Part shown: positions 1-6,863 of the stretch, in pieces
Layout: each line of letters starts with the position of its first letter
Position numbering within the stretch: position 1 is the stretch's first letter
Origin: Bacteroidales bacterium
GTDB taxonomy: Bacteria; Bacteroidota; Bacteroidia; Bacteroidales; NBLH01
Direction: 5' to 3'
DNA length: 9,761 nt
Assembly: GCA_029210905.1 (NCBI GenBank)
Contig: JARGGF010000097.1
Location: 1-9,761 of the forward strand
Translations under genes and position numbers: made by a program
The notes under the pieces: model-generated
Databases searched by the model: none
What the model was told of the DNA's origin: nothing
What the model saw: the letters and a program-made list of their open reading frames with translations, nothing else

Positions 1-2
1 TC

Positions 3-200
3 AAGGGTTTGAAAGACGAAATTGTAGAAATAGATATAGTTAGCAGGATCATTAAGGTATTTTGGGAACTGGTCGGGATATTGTGCACAATCAATGGAAT
101 TGATTTTTTGGAACTACAGGGCGATGTTTTTAGGAACAATGAATTTATGGAAAAAATCCTAAAATTACTGCCTGAGAAAGTGATGGATAAGGCAGCATAA
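3..200 (+). CDS. C-terminal fragment of an unrecognised protein (5' end outside window)
   Basis: This reading frame is open from the left edge and stops with TAA at 198-200, so it is most likely the last ~65 residues of a gene that starts upstream. A TTG at 9 could be read as a start, but no convincing ribosome binding site can be seen in the few bases available. The residues alternate hydrophobic and charged stretches (IVSRIIKVFWELVGIL, then FMEKILKLLPEKV), suggesting a helical, soluble C-terminus. There is no motif I recognise and I assign no function. It is convergent with the ATPase-nuclease gene at 428-1999. Confidence 0.45.
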   Translation, partial: KGLKDEIVEIDIVSRIIKVFWELVGILCTINGIDFLELQGDVFRNNEFMEKILKLLPEKVMDKAA

Positions 201-427
201 TCCCAGAAATGAATAAAGTCAACTGTATTGTATTGATAATGAATACTATATAATGAGAAATGGAGTTGTTTCTCGTAAAAACATACTCCGATTTTAGTGG
301 AGAATTCTACACCGAAACTTTAGTTGTTAATTGTTAATTGTTAATTGTTTCATCCATAAATTACTCTAAAAATACTTGGAAATTTGGAGAAGATCATAAT
401 TATCACAAAAGATCAGTGTTCGATTAA
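201..427. other. Intergenic region between convergent genes
   Basis: An AT-rich gap of 227 bp between the plus-strand stop at 200 and the minus-strand stop at 428. It holds a weak 6-bp inverted repeat (GAGAAA 255-260, TTTCTC 269-274) without a following T-tract, and the 7-bp tandem repeat listed separately. I see no RNA gene, no convincing small ORF and no strong intrinsic terminator for either neighbour. Confidence 0.6.
326..349. repeat. 7-bp tandem repeat (gttaatt x3 plus gtt)
   Basis: Three perfect head-to-tail copies of gttaatt occupy 326-346, followed by a partial copy (gtt) to 349 and preceded by another gtt at 323-325. The array lies in the intergenic space downstream of two convergent genes. 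Short heptanucleotide arrays of this type can expand and contract by slippage. No function is implied by the sequence. Confidence 0.8.
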
Positions 428-1999
428 CTACATTTCTACAATAGTAATTTTTCTTGTAAGTCCCAGATATTCAAATTCAGTTTTTTCCCATTTTATGCGA
501 TCTTCCCACGAAATTTCTGTTGACGGTTTAATTTCAAATAATATCAGGTATCCGTGTTTTTGACCAAGTTTGTCTAAGTATCTTGATAATTGTACAAAAG
601 CCTTTTCTTGTTTGTAGTTGCTGTTCTTAATTTTCAGTTCCAAAATAAAGCGCTCTCCTGCAAATTCAACAAGCAGATCTGTCCTGCCTTGGCCAATTGC
701 CATTTCCCTTTGGATATTGCCGCCGCCGTTTAAAACCCTTTGCAAAAAAGCCATGATAAGCAATTGATGTCCGGCTTCTTTATAGCTGAAACGTTCAATC
801 CAGCTTTCAGAATTTTCACGGTAAAACTCTTGAAAATCTTTTAACAAAGCTTCCATATCAAGTTTCCCATCAGGTTTAATAAACCGGTTTATTTCTATTT
901 TCCCTTGCAAACTATCCTGAAAACTAAGGTTTAATACTCTAGGGATTATTTCGTTATAAATTTGATTTGAAATAACTATGCCGTTTTTTGTACGTTTTAC
1001 AATTCCCAGATCGATAGCATATTGAATTTTATCATTGTATTCATTATAAACCAAATCACTCCCTGAAATTATCGATTGGATAATAGGCTTTACCCTTTCG
1101 TCCTGTAGTTTGTCCATTAAACTATCCAAATGGGTATCACGGCGTAGTATCAGGTTTTCTTTTGCCTGGCGGGCAATTTCAGGTGTGATTGGCAAAGAAT
1201 AATCTTTTTTTAATATTTCTTCGGTGATTTCCAAAGCCAATGCATTTGTAAGCCATGGTTGGCCAGATGTATATACGTATATTAATTCAATAACCTCATT
1301 TGAAAATACTTGTCCTGTCTCGTTAGTATATTGTTGATACAAATCAGCAATTTCCTGTTTTGAAAAGTTTTTTAAACTGAAAGATTTCGCTTTAATATTA
1401 AACGGTGAACCACTGCCAATTGAACGATCATTATCACGGACGCGATCCTTATAATCCCTAACATCTCGCAAACCAATAAGGCCTATTGATGCAGGGAAAT
1501 TTTTTGGGCGCAACTGAAAACCATCCCTTAGTTGGCGAAGCACTGAAATCAGCGTATCATCAATTAATGCGTCAATTTCGTCGATAAATAAAACCAAGGG
1601 TAAATTGCTTTGCTTGGCCCAATCAGACATGTAATTGTACAAAGTTGATCCTTGATAGGCCTCAATCATTGGAGGCATTTTGTCTTGTGCAAGGAAATGC
1701 ATTGCCTGATTGTAAACAGCATTTATCATTAAATAATTGGCTTCTTTTATACTAATACTTTTATATCCAGCCTGCTCAACCGAGAATACCAATGCCGTAT
1801 ATTTCCCCTCGTTGTTTAATTTTCGGGTAAGCGAATGCAGTAAGGTAGTTTTTCCTGTTTGCCGTGGGGCATGGATAACAAAGTACAGATTGTTGTTGAT
1901 CAAATTCATAATTTCGCCCTCTAATCCTCTCAAAGGGTTTATGATATAATGCCATTCAGGGTTACAATAACCGGTTGTGTTAAATATCCTTTTTTGCAT
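428..1999 (-). CDS. AAA-type ATPase fused to a C-terminal PD-(D/E)XK nuclease-like domain
   Basis: 523 residues. The N-terminal half is a P-loop ATPase of the AAA-like family common in Bacteroidota. It has Walker A APRQTGKTT at residues 44-52 and Walker B LVLFIDEID at 135-143 (D140, E141), with a possible sensor strand near 171-178 (SIGLIGLR). Residues ~210-350 look like a helical lid and winged-helix-like linker. The C-terminus carries a PD-(D/E)XK pattern: GRTDLLV with D441, FILELK with E454 and K456, and a following QLSRYL helix around Q470. The nuclease core therefore looks intact. It starts with ATG, with AAAGG about 9 nt upstream. A promoter-like pair lies at 2030-2059. Proteins of this architecture occur in many lineage-specific copies and have no settled role; defence or mobile-element functions have been suggested for relatives. 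No partner gene adjoins it, so a defence role here is only inference. Confidence 0.85.
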   Translation of the reverse strand: MQKRIFNTTGYCNPEWHYIINPLRGLEGEIMNLINNNLYFVIHAPRQTGKTTLLHSLTRKLNNEGKYTALVFSVEQAGYKSISIKEANYLMINAVYNQAMHFLAQDKMPPMIEAYQGSTLYNYMSDWAKQSNLPLVLFIDEIDALIDDTLISVLRQLRDGFQLRPKNFPASIGLIGLRDVRDYKDRVRDNDRSIGSGSPFNIKAKSFSLKNFSKQEIADLYQQYTNETGQVFSNEVIELIYVYTSGQPWLTNALALEITEEILKKDYSLPITPEIARQAKENLILRRDTHLDSLMDKLQDERVKPIIQSIISGSDLVYNEYNDKIQYAIDLGIVKRTKNGIVISNQIYNEIIPRVLNLSFQDSLQGKIEINRFIKPDGKLDMEALLKDFQEFYRENSESWIERFSYKEAGHQLLIMAFLQRVLNGGGNIQREMAIGQGRTDLLVEFAGERFILELKIKNSNYKQEKAFVQLSRYLDKLGQKHGYLILFEIKPSTEISWEDRIKWEKTEFEYLGLTRKITIVEM

Positions 2000-2029
2000 G
2001 GTATAAGCCTTTAATCAACGAAGGTACAA

Positions 2030-2059
2030 CAAAATAATAATTATGACTATTGTTGCAAA
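2030..2059 (-). promoter_or_regulatory. Candidate Bacteroidota-type promoter for the ATPase-nuclease gene
   Basis: Read on the minus strand, TTTG (2059-2056) is followed after 18 nt by TTATTTTG (2037-2030). This fits the -33 TTTG / -7 TAnnTTTG pattern of Bacteroidota housekeeping promoters, with one mismatch in the -7 element. Transcription would begin about 25 nt upstream of the ATG at 1999. The promoter lies immediately behind the terminator of the upstream gene, which suggests independent expression. Confidence 0.45.
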
Positions 2060-2060
2060 C

Positions 2061-2093
2061 AAAAAAAGCGCATCGCACTTAGTGCGATACGCT
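2061..2093 (-). terminator. Intrinsic terminator of the P5C dehydrogenase gene
   Basis: On the minus strand a 12-bp stem (AGCGTATCGCAC / GTGCGATGCGCT, one mismatched pair) with a 3-nt loop is followed directly by seven T residues. It begins 34 nt beyond the TAG stop at 2127. Stem strength, short loop and T-tract make it a textbook rho-independent terminator on this strand. Confidence 0.9.
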
Positions 2094-2126
2094 CAAATTA
2101 ACATGAGGAAGAACTTGAAATTCAGT

Positions 2127-3752
2127 CTATTCCATATACCCATATTTAAAGTCTGTTGGGCTCACCAGCGTTTCTTTTACGGTTCTCGGATTGACCCATC
2201 TTAATAGGTTTAGTGAACTGCCGGCTTTGTCGTTGGTACCTGATTTTCTTGCACCACCAAAGGGCTGAAGACCAACCATGGCACCAGAAGGTTTATCATT
2301 GTAATAGAAATTACCTGCTGCATATCTTAATACTTTGCATGCTTTTATGGTAGCATATTTATCTGTGGAGAAGATTGATCCAGTAAGCGCATAGGGCGAA
2401 GTTTCATCGCAAAGCTTTAAGGTTTCTTCAAATTTATCATCTTCATAAACATATATGGTCATCACCGGTCCAAAGATTTCTTCTTCCATACTTTTAAATC
2501 GTGGATTGGTTGTATGAATGATGGTTGGTTTTATGAAAAACCCTTTTGATTTATCCCCTTCGCCACCTGCAAGTATTTCAGCTTCAGGCGATTCCTTAGC
2601 ATAATTAATGTAGCTCATTATATTATCAAACGAAGCTTCATCAATAACCGCATTGATAAAATTGTTAAAGTTTTCAACTCCGCCCATTTTCATTTCATTA
2701 ACCATTCTAACAATATGGCCTTTGGTTTCTTCCCAAAGTGAAGCAGGTATATAGGCACGCGATGCAGCCGAACATTTTTGTCCCTGGTATTCAAAAGCAC
2801 CGCTTACAATTCCGGTGGCTAATTCCAAAGGAAGTGCCGAATGATGGGCAAAAATAAAATCTTTTCCTCCGGTTTCACCAACAAGGCGTGGATATGACTT
2901 ATAAAGATCAAGGTTTTCAGCCACTTTTTTCCACAGATGGTTAAAAGTTCCGGTGGAGCCGGTAAAGTGAATACCTGCCAACTCAGGATGATTCAACACT
3001 ACATTGCTAATGGTAGCCCCCGAACCGGGCACAAAATTAATAACACCATCAGGAATTCCGGCCTCCTGGAATATTTTCATTAGATAATAGCTTGATAATA
3101 AAGAGGTTGTTGCAGGTTTCCAAACCGTTGTATTCCCCATGATGGTTACTGAAGTATTCAGGTTGGAGGCAATGGCTGTAAAATTAAAAGGCGAAATGGT
3201 AAACACAAAACCCTCCAATGGCCTGTATTCTAACCTGTTAATGTTTCCAAGTCCAATACCTGGCTGATTCGAATAAATTTCGGAAAGGAAAAATGCGTTA
3301 AACCTTAAAAAATCAACGGTTTCGCAAACTGCATCAATTTCAGCCTGGTAGGCGTTTTTATCCTGACCAAGCATGGTGGAGGCATTCATCACATAACGAT
3401 ATTTTTTTGAAATCAATTCGGCAGCCTTAAACATAATTGAGGCCCTTTCCATCCACGAAAGTTCTAACCATGCTTTTTTTGCCTCAAGGGCGGCCTCCAC
3501 TGCAAGCTGAACATCCTCAGTGCGCGCTTTATGGTATGTTGCCAACACATGCTGATGATTGTGGGGCATCACTACTTTGCCGAGGTTGCCGGTTTTAATT
3601 TCTTTTCCACCAATAATAAGTGGAATTTCTACTTCAAGGTTGCTTTGTCTTTCCAGTTCGGCTTCAAGCAGTGCACGTTCTTTGCTTCCTGGTAGATATT
3701 GTAAAATAGGTTCGTTAACTGGTTGCTTAAACGTAAATATTGCGTTATTCAT
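2127..3752 (-). CDS. pruA: L-glutamate gamma-semialdehyde (1-pyrroline-5-carboxylate) dehydrogenase
   Basis: 541 residues, a full-length aldehyde dehydrogenase of the stand-alone P5CDH type (ALDH4-like, close to the eukaryotic length). It oxidises glutamate semialdehyde, formed from P5C, to glutamate with NAD+, the second step of proline catabolism in the cytoplasm. Visible landmarks are PFNF (N190, oxyanion hole), WKPA (K212, cofactor), FTGST (263-267), the general base in VGETGG (E293), the nucleophile in GQKCSA (C327) and EEIFGPV (E425). The E293-C327 spacing of 34 is the family norm. The subfamily call rests on the long N-terminal segment (IGGKEIKTG) and on the overall resemblance to ALDH4 sequences. 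No proline dehydrogenase lies in the window, so the first step must be encoded elsewhere. The gene is monocistronic: it has its own promoter-like element and a strong terminator. It starts with ATG and has no clear Shine-Dalgarno. Confidence 0.93.
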   Translation of the reverse strand: MNNAIFTFKQPVNEPILQYLPGSKERALLEAELERQSNLEVEIPLIIGGKEIKTGNLGKVVMPHNHQHVLATYHKARTEDVQLAVEAALEAKKAWLELSWMERASIMFKAAELISKKYRYVMNASTMLGQDKNAYQAEIDAVCETVDFLRFNAFFLSEIYSNQPGIGLGNINRLEYRPLEGFVFTISPFNFTAIASNLNTSVTIMGNTTVWKPATTSLLSSYYLMKIFQEAGIPDGVINFVPGSGATISNVVLNHPELAGIHFTGSTGTFNHLWKKVAENLDLYKSYPRLVGETGGKDFIFAHHSALPLELATGIVSGAFEYQGQKCSAASRAYIPASLWEETKGHIVRMVNEMKMGGVENFNNFINAVIDEASFDNIMSYINYAKESPEAEILAGGEGDKSKGFFIKPTIIHTTNPRFKSMEEEIFGPVMTIYVYEDDKFEETLKLCDETSPYALTGSIFSTDKYATIKACKVLRYAAGNFYYNDKPSGAMVGLQPFGGARKSGTNDKAGSSLNLLRWVNPRTVKETLVSPTDFKYGYME

Positions 3753-3781
3753 TAGTGTATAGTTTTATATATTAATAATTT

Positions 3782-3809
3782 ATCGATATGAAATAAAGTA
3801 CATATCGAT
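3782..3809. promoter_or_regulatory. Perfect inverted repeat at the pruA start region (candidate operator)
   Basis: ATCGATATG (3782-3790) and CATATCGAT (3801-3809) are perfect reverse complements, separated by 10 bp. The outer arm directly abuts the -7 element of the pruA promoter, so the repeat covers the predicted transcription start and early leader. It could bind a dimeric regulator or fold as a leader hairpin. The sequence alone does not decide between these, and no regulator gene is adjacent. Confidence 0.55.
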
Positions 3810-3810
3810 G

Positions 3811-3818
3811 CAAAAATA
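3811..3818 (-). promoter_or_regulatory. -7 promoter element for pruA (TATTTTTG)
   Basis: On the minus strand TATTTTTG, followed by C, matches the Bacteroidota -7 consensus TAnnTTTG exactly. It would start transcription about 50 nt upstream of the ATG at 3752. No clear TTTG is seen at the -33 position, where the sequence is a T-run. A missing -33 element could mean activator dependence. Confidence 0.5.
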
Positions 3819-4221
3819 TGTCAATCATTTATAATAAAAAATGATTTTATTCATAATGAAACAAAAATAGCTTCGGTTTTGTTCTTATAATATATTTTAT
3901 TTAGAAATATTTTAAATAAATAAATCAATAAGGATTTAACATTCAGATAATTAGTCAGTTGACTGTTTTTCCTAGTGAGGTAATGTTTTGCTTATTTTTC
4001 TGGCTAATTGGCACCTGGGATGAACAATAAGGATAAGGTTGGCGAAAAAAACTAATTTCCAGAAAATTTCAAAAAAAATTATGGTTGAATAATCGACCAC
4101 CGTTTGTGTTTTATTGAACAAACCCTAAGTAGTTCGACCGTAAATAATGTTTGAAAATTCTGCAAAGCGGAAAAAAAATCATTATCTTGTGGCAATAGTT
4201 TCATTTTGTTTTAAACAGTAA

Positions 4222-4229
4222 TATCTTTG
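4222..4229 (+). promoter_or_regulatory. Candidate -7 element for the HU-SPOR gene (TATCTTTG)
   Basis: TATCTTTG matches the TAnnTTTG consensus exactly. The nearest upstream TTTG (4205-4208) is only 13 nt away, shorter than the usual ~17-23, so the -33 element is imperfect. If it is used, the leader before the GTG start at 4361 is about 125 nt long. Confidence 0.35.
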
Positions 4230-4360
4230 TAATCAGAGATAGTACACCTAAAATAATTTGTAAACAATACGTGTCATTATGTGCCAGTTACTTTAAGTTG
4301 GCATTGAATTTGAAGTAATGAATATATTGTGTTCTAGTAAATTACTTAAAATAGGAAAAA

Positions 4361-5443
4361 GTGGAGCTTAGCAATTTCATAAAGGAGATATTACTAACCA
4401 GGGATAATGTGATTGTCCCGAATTTTGGAGGTTTTGAAAAAACAAAAGTTTCAGCTGCAATAGATGAAGCTACTGGTGAAATGACACCTCCGCACAACAC
4501 CGTTGTTTTCCGACCGGAACTAACTGCTGATAGCGGAGTGTTAATCAAACATATTGCCGAAAAAGAAAAGATTAGTGAAGATGCTGCTAAGGAAGAAATT
4601 ACCAAAGAAGTTGAAGCGTGGAATAAATCTTTTGAAACAGGTAAAAATGTGTTGTTAAATGGGCTGGGTATGCTTCATAAAGATGTGTCGGGAACTATTT
4701 CGTTCACAGCCACTATCAAACCTTCTGATTTTCCTGATTCATTTGGATTGCCTATAATTACCCTTCAGGAAAAATCGGCCAGTGTGCAACAGCCCATTGT
4801 GAAAAAGCCGGAGAAAGAAAAAGTAGTAAAAAAAGAAATCCCTAAGAAAAAAGTTCCGGAAAAGAAACCAGTTGTAAAAAAAGTAAAAAGAGAACCTTCC
4901 GGGGATAACAAAATCAGTAAAAAGCTAATAATAGGACTGGCTATTGGCATTCCGGTTGCTGCCCTTATTGTTTTGGGAGCACTTAATTTTGACTTTGTAA
5001 AACAAAAATTTAACGACACTTCAAACTTTGTAAGTGGCTTAATTTCAGGAAATAACGATAAAGACACAACCAATGTAGTTGTTGAAAATAAAGATACCTT
5101 ATCCGCTCAGGATAGTGCTGATATGGAAACCGAAGCTATTTTGCAGAATTATACCATTATTAATGCCGAAACAAACTCCAGGATGGAGCCCAAAGTTGAA
5201 GAATTAAGAACAGTAATAAAAGTACATATTATTGCTGGCAGTTATAAGCGAAAGGATTATGCCCAACGGCACAGAAACAGACTTAACAAAAAAGGTTTTA
5301 AAGCTGAGGTTTTGCCTGTAAATCAAGGACTTTTCAGGGTTTCAGTTGGTGCATATGATAATATTGAGGCCGCAACTTCCGATTTTGACAGAATTAAATC
5401 AATTGATGAAAGTGTAAATATCTGGATTTTGATTAACAATTAA
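4361..5443 (+). CDS. Membrane-anchored HU-like (CCDC81-type) protein with C-terminal SPOR domain
   Basis: 360 residues in three parts. Residues ~1-60 and ~62-120 match the paired prokaryotic CCDC81-like HU domains of Bacteroidota, with VPNFGGFEK at 19-27, VVFRPEL at 48-54 and LLNGLGMLHKD at 98-108. A Lys/Pro/Glu-rich linker (~148-188) leads to one hydrophobic helix (~189-208). After a polar spacer comes a SPOR domain (~284-358) with IIAGSYKRKDYAQ and LFRVSVGAY, the typical strand-helix-strand pattern that binds denuded septal peptidoglycan. The basic stretch before the helix predicts HU domains in the cytoplasm and SPOR in the periplasm. The family's role is not established; a link between nucleoid or cytoplasmic partners and the division site is inference. 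It starts with GTG preceded by AGGA (4353-4356). It is a single gene, convergent with the DUF4837 gene. Confidence 0.88.
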   Translation: MELSNFIKEILLTRDNVIVPNFGGFEKTKVSAAIDEATGEMTPPHNTVVFRPELTADSGVLIKHIAEKEKISEDAAKEEITKEVEAWNKSFETGKNVLLNGLGMLHKDVSGTISFTATIKPSDFPDSFGLPIITLQEKSASVQQPIVKKPEKEKVVKKEIPKKKVPEKKPVVKKVKREPSGDNKISKKLIIGLAIGIPVAALIVLGALNFDFVKQKFNDTSNFVSGLISGNNDKDTTNVVVENKDTLSAQDSADMETEAILQNYTIINAETNSRMEPKVEELRTVIKVHIIAGSYKRKDYAQRHRNRLNKKGFKAEVLPVNQGLFRVSVGAYDNIEAATSDFDRIKSIDESVNIWILINN

Positions 5444-5748
5444 TTACCTATAAAAGCCGACTGTATATTCATGAAATAAAAGATTGATGAATCGCGCATA
5501 AAAAAAGATAAGGGTGTCTAAAAAGTGATTTCTTTGCCACAAATTATCAAAAACACCAAATTACACAAAATGTAATACATTGACAATTAATATTTTGTGA
5601 TATTTGGTGCATTTGTGCATCGCCTTCGGCAAGCCTTGCGCCTCCGCTAAAGCTTCAGCGGCACGCGGATAGCGACCGAAGGTTTTAGTGGCTATTTTTC
5701 TTTGTTTTGACTTTTTTGACGACCTCTTCTTTTTTTGAATTACTATTT
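5444..5748. other. Convergent intergenic region with repeat-like element
   Basis: 305 bp between two convergent stops. Most of it (5536-5692) is the compound palindromic element described separately. The rest is AT-rich, with a weak dyad ATTCAT/ATGAAT (5467-5492) that has no T-tract. I see no coding potential. Confidence 0.6.
5536..5692. repeat. Compound palindromic element, possibly an interspersed repeat
   Basis: The segment is bounded by GCCAC (5536-5540) and GTGGC (5688-5692), which are inverted copies. Inside are two structures. The first is an AT-rich 18-bp inverted repeat, 5554-5571 with 5592-5609, with two adjacent mismatches. The second is a GC-rich hairpin with outer arms CCTTCGG (5623-5629) and CCGAAGG (5676-5682), and inner arms CCGCT (5644-5648) and AGCGG (5657-5661). 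The stretch 5617-5682 is about 65% G+C, against AT-rich surroundings. Nested palindromes between convergent genes fit a MITE- or REP-like repeat. The plus strand has only a short TTTT after the hairpin, so terminator function is uncertain. Confidence 0.6.
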
Positions 5749-6744
5749 TTAGTTTACCGGCACCGAAACAAACCTGATAGTAGACATTAAAGCTTCCAGC
5801 TGACGCTGATAATTTCTCTTGGAAAGCTTTGGTGCAAAAACAAAACCAAAAAGTATGGTTATTCTGTTACGCTGAACTTCAGGAACAGCAATAGCAACAT
5901 ACGAACCACCCATTGCATAACCTTCTGTATTCCAAAGACCTCGTAATTCAACCGTAAAATTATTGTTGGTAAGGTATTTTGTATATTCAGATTCTATTTG
6001 ACTTTCAATTTGCATGTATGAATTATCAACAGGCCCGGGAACATTCATTTTAAGTACCGAATCAATCTGATGAATCAGCATATTGCGCTGAAACTGAGCT
6101 GTATCGGTATAATCAACAAAAAACACAAACAGACCTTGAGTTAATACGGTGGTTTCATGTGTAATCCAAACAAATTCTTTTTTATTATCTTTTATTGTAA
6201 AACCAGATGGAATATCCAACTCTATTCCCTTCTGTCTAAGCAGTCTTTTGGTTTCAGCGGCTTTAAATTTTTTGAAACCCTGGATGTAATTTTCTCTATC
6301 AGCAAGAAGCAAGGAATCAACAATGCTGCTTTTGTATTTCGAAAACATACTATAAAAAGCTGAATCGTTTTTTGCACTTATTTCAAAATAAATTTGGGGT
6401 CTGGACCAAACATTACGTTTCATTTTTACAAAGTTTTCCTCATTCTGAGGAGATATTCTAACCCTGACAATATTTCGGTGCGTTTCGAACAGGCTTGAGA
6501 AAGCTTTGCCAGGGATGTTAATGATATCAAACATAGGTTCGTCCTGCGGCAGACCAAAAACGTCAGCGGCAAAAGTTTCCCTTAAACTATCCCCAACAGG
6601 CGATTTCCATTTATTGTCATCTACAATCAATAACATTTCGCCAGCTTTCCCTGTGGCGTTAGGCCATAGGTCAGCATTAGAGCCACCACAAGATTGGAGC
6701 AGAAAAGCAAAAAAACTGAAAAGTAAAAATAGGTTCGATTTCAT
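5749..6744 (-). CDS. DUF4837 family lipoprotein
   Basis: 331 residues from the ATG at 6744. An in-frame TTG three codons earlier (6753) is possible but less likely, because the ATG leaves a compact signal peptide. The N-terminus is a lipoprotein signal: a hydrophobic run, then FLLQSCGGS with the lipidated cysteine at residue 19, so the mature protein sits in the envelope. Family hallmarks of DUF4837 follow: GKAGEMLLIVDDNKW (~32-46), a middle region with THRNIVRVRI, and the C-terminal RGLWNTEGYAMGGSYV (~268-283). The family is largely confined to Bacteroidota and has no known activity. It is the last gene of the run dxr-rseP-tatA, 119 nt beyond the tatA stop, which suggests an envelope-related job but proves nothing. 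A weak TACCTTTA at 6800-6793 could be a promoter remnant in that gap. Confidence 0.88.
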   Translation of the reverse strand: MKSNLFLLFSFFAFLLQSCGGSNADLWPNATGKAGEMLLIVDDNKWKSPVGDSLRETFAADVFGLPQDEPMFDIINIPGKAFSSLFETHRNIVRVRISPQNEENFVKMKRNVWSRPQIYFEISAKNDSAFYSMFSKYKSSIVDSLLLADRENYIQGFKKFKAAETKRLLRQKGIELDIPSGFTIKDNKKEFVWITHETTVLTQGLFVFFVDYTDTAQFQRNMLIHQIDSVLKMNVPGPVDNSYMQIESQIESEYTKYLTNNNFTVELRGLWNTEGYAMGGSYVAIAVPEVQRNRITILFGFVFAPKLSKRNYQRQLEALMSTIRFVSVPVN

Positions 6745-6863
6745 GGGTTTCAATTTAATAATAGGATTTAGTTGTGATCAGATTTTAATTTATAAAGGTA
6801 TCCACCTTGATTAATCATACATGCACAGTATAACCACTTGATAATCAAAAAGTTTCTAATCAA

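Larger units (their letters stand above)
3753..4360. other. Divergent intergenic region
   Basis: 608 bp between two divergent genes. The pruA side holds the inverted repeat and -7 element listed separately. Position 3896-3920 has an A/T-only inverted repeat (TTTATTTA / TAAATAAA) that may be chance in such AT-rich DNA. The right side holds a candidate promoter (4222-4229) and a short dyad, TGCCA-N12-TGGCA (4282-4303), in the leader of the HU-SPOR gene. I see no tRNA, no recognisable riboswitch and no convincing small gene. A 24-codon ORF at 4147-4221 was rejected. Confidence 0.6.

Noticed and set aside
255..274. GAGAAA/TTTCTC hairpin as a terminator
   Set aside because: The stem is only 6 bp, A/T-rich, with an 8-nt loop, and no T-tract follows on either strand.
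428..2059. A multi-gene defence system around the ATPase-nuclease
   Set aside because: Only one gene of this kind is present. Its neighbours are a metabolic enzyme and an unrecognised fragment, so a system cannot be claimed from this window.
3896..3920. TTTATTTA/TAAATAAA inverted repeat as a regulatory site
   Set aside because: It is made only of A and T in an AT-rich gap, so chance is a sufficient explanation.
4147..4221. A 24-codon ORF upstream of the HU-SPOR gene
   Set aside because: It is very short, has no visible ribosome binding site, and its stop runs into the candidate -7 promoter element. Nothing supports translation.
4342..4605. Minus-strand ORF overlapping the start of the HU-SPOR gene
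   Set aside because: It lies antisense to well-supported HU-like domain coding sequence, has serine-rich low-complexity content and no recognisable motif, as expected for a shadow frame.
5467..5492. ATTCAT/ATGAAT dyad as terminator of the HU-SPOR gene
   Set aside because: The stem is short and A/T-rich, and an A-run rather than a T-run follows it on the plus strand.
5536..5692. CRISPR array or integron attC site
   Set aside because: There are no regularly spaced direct repeats, no cas or integrase gene nearby, and the symmetry does not match the attC core-site layout.
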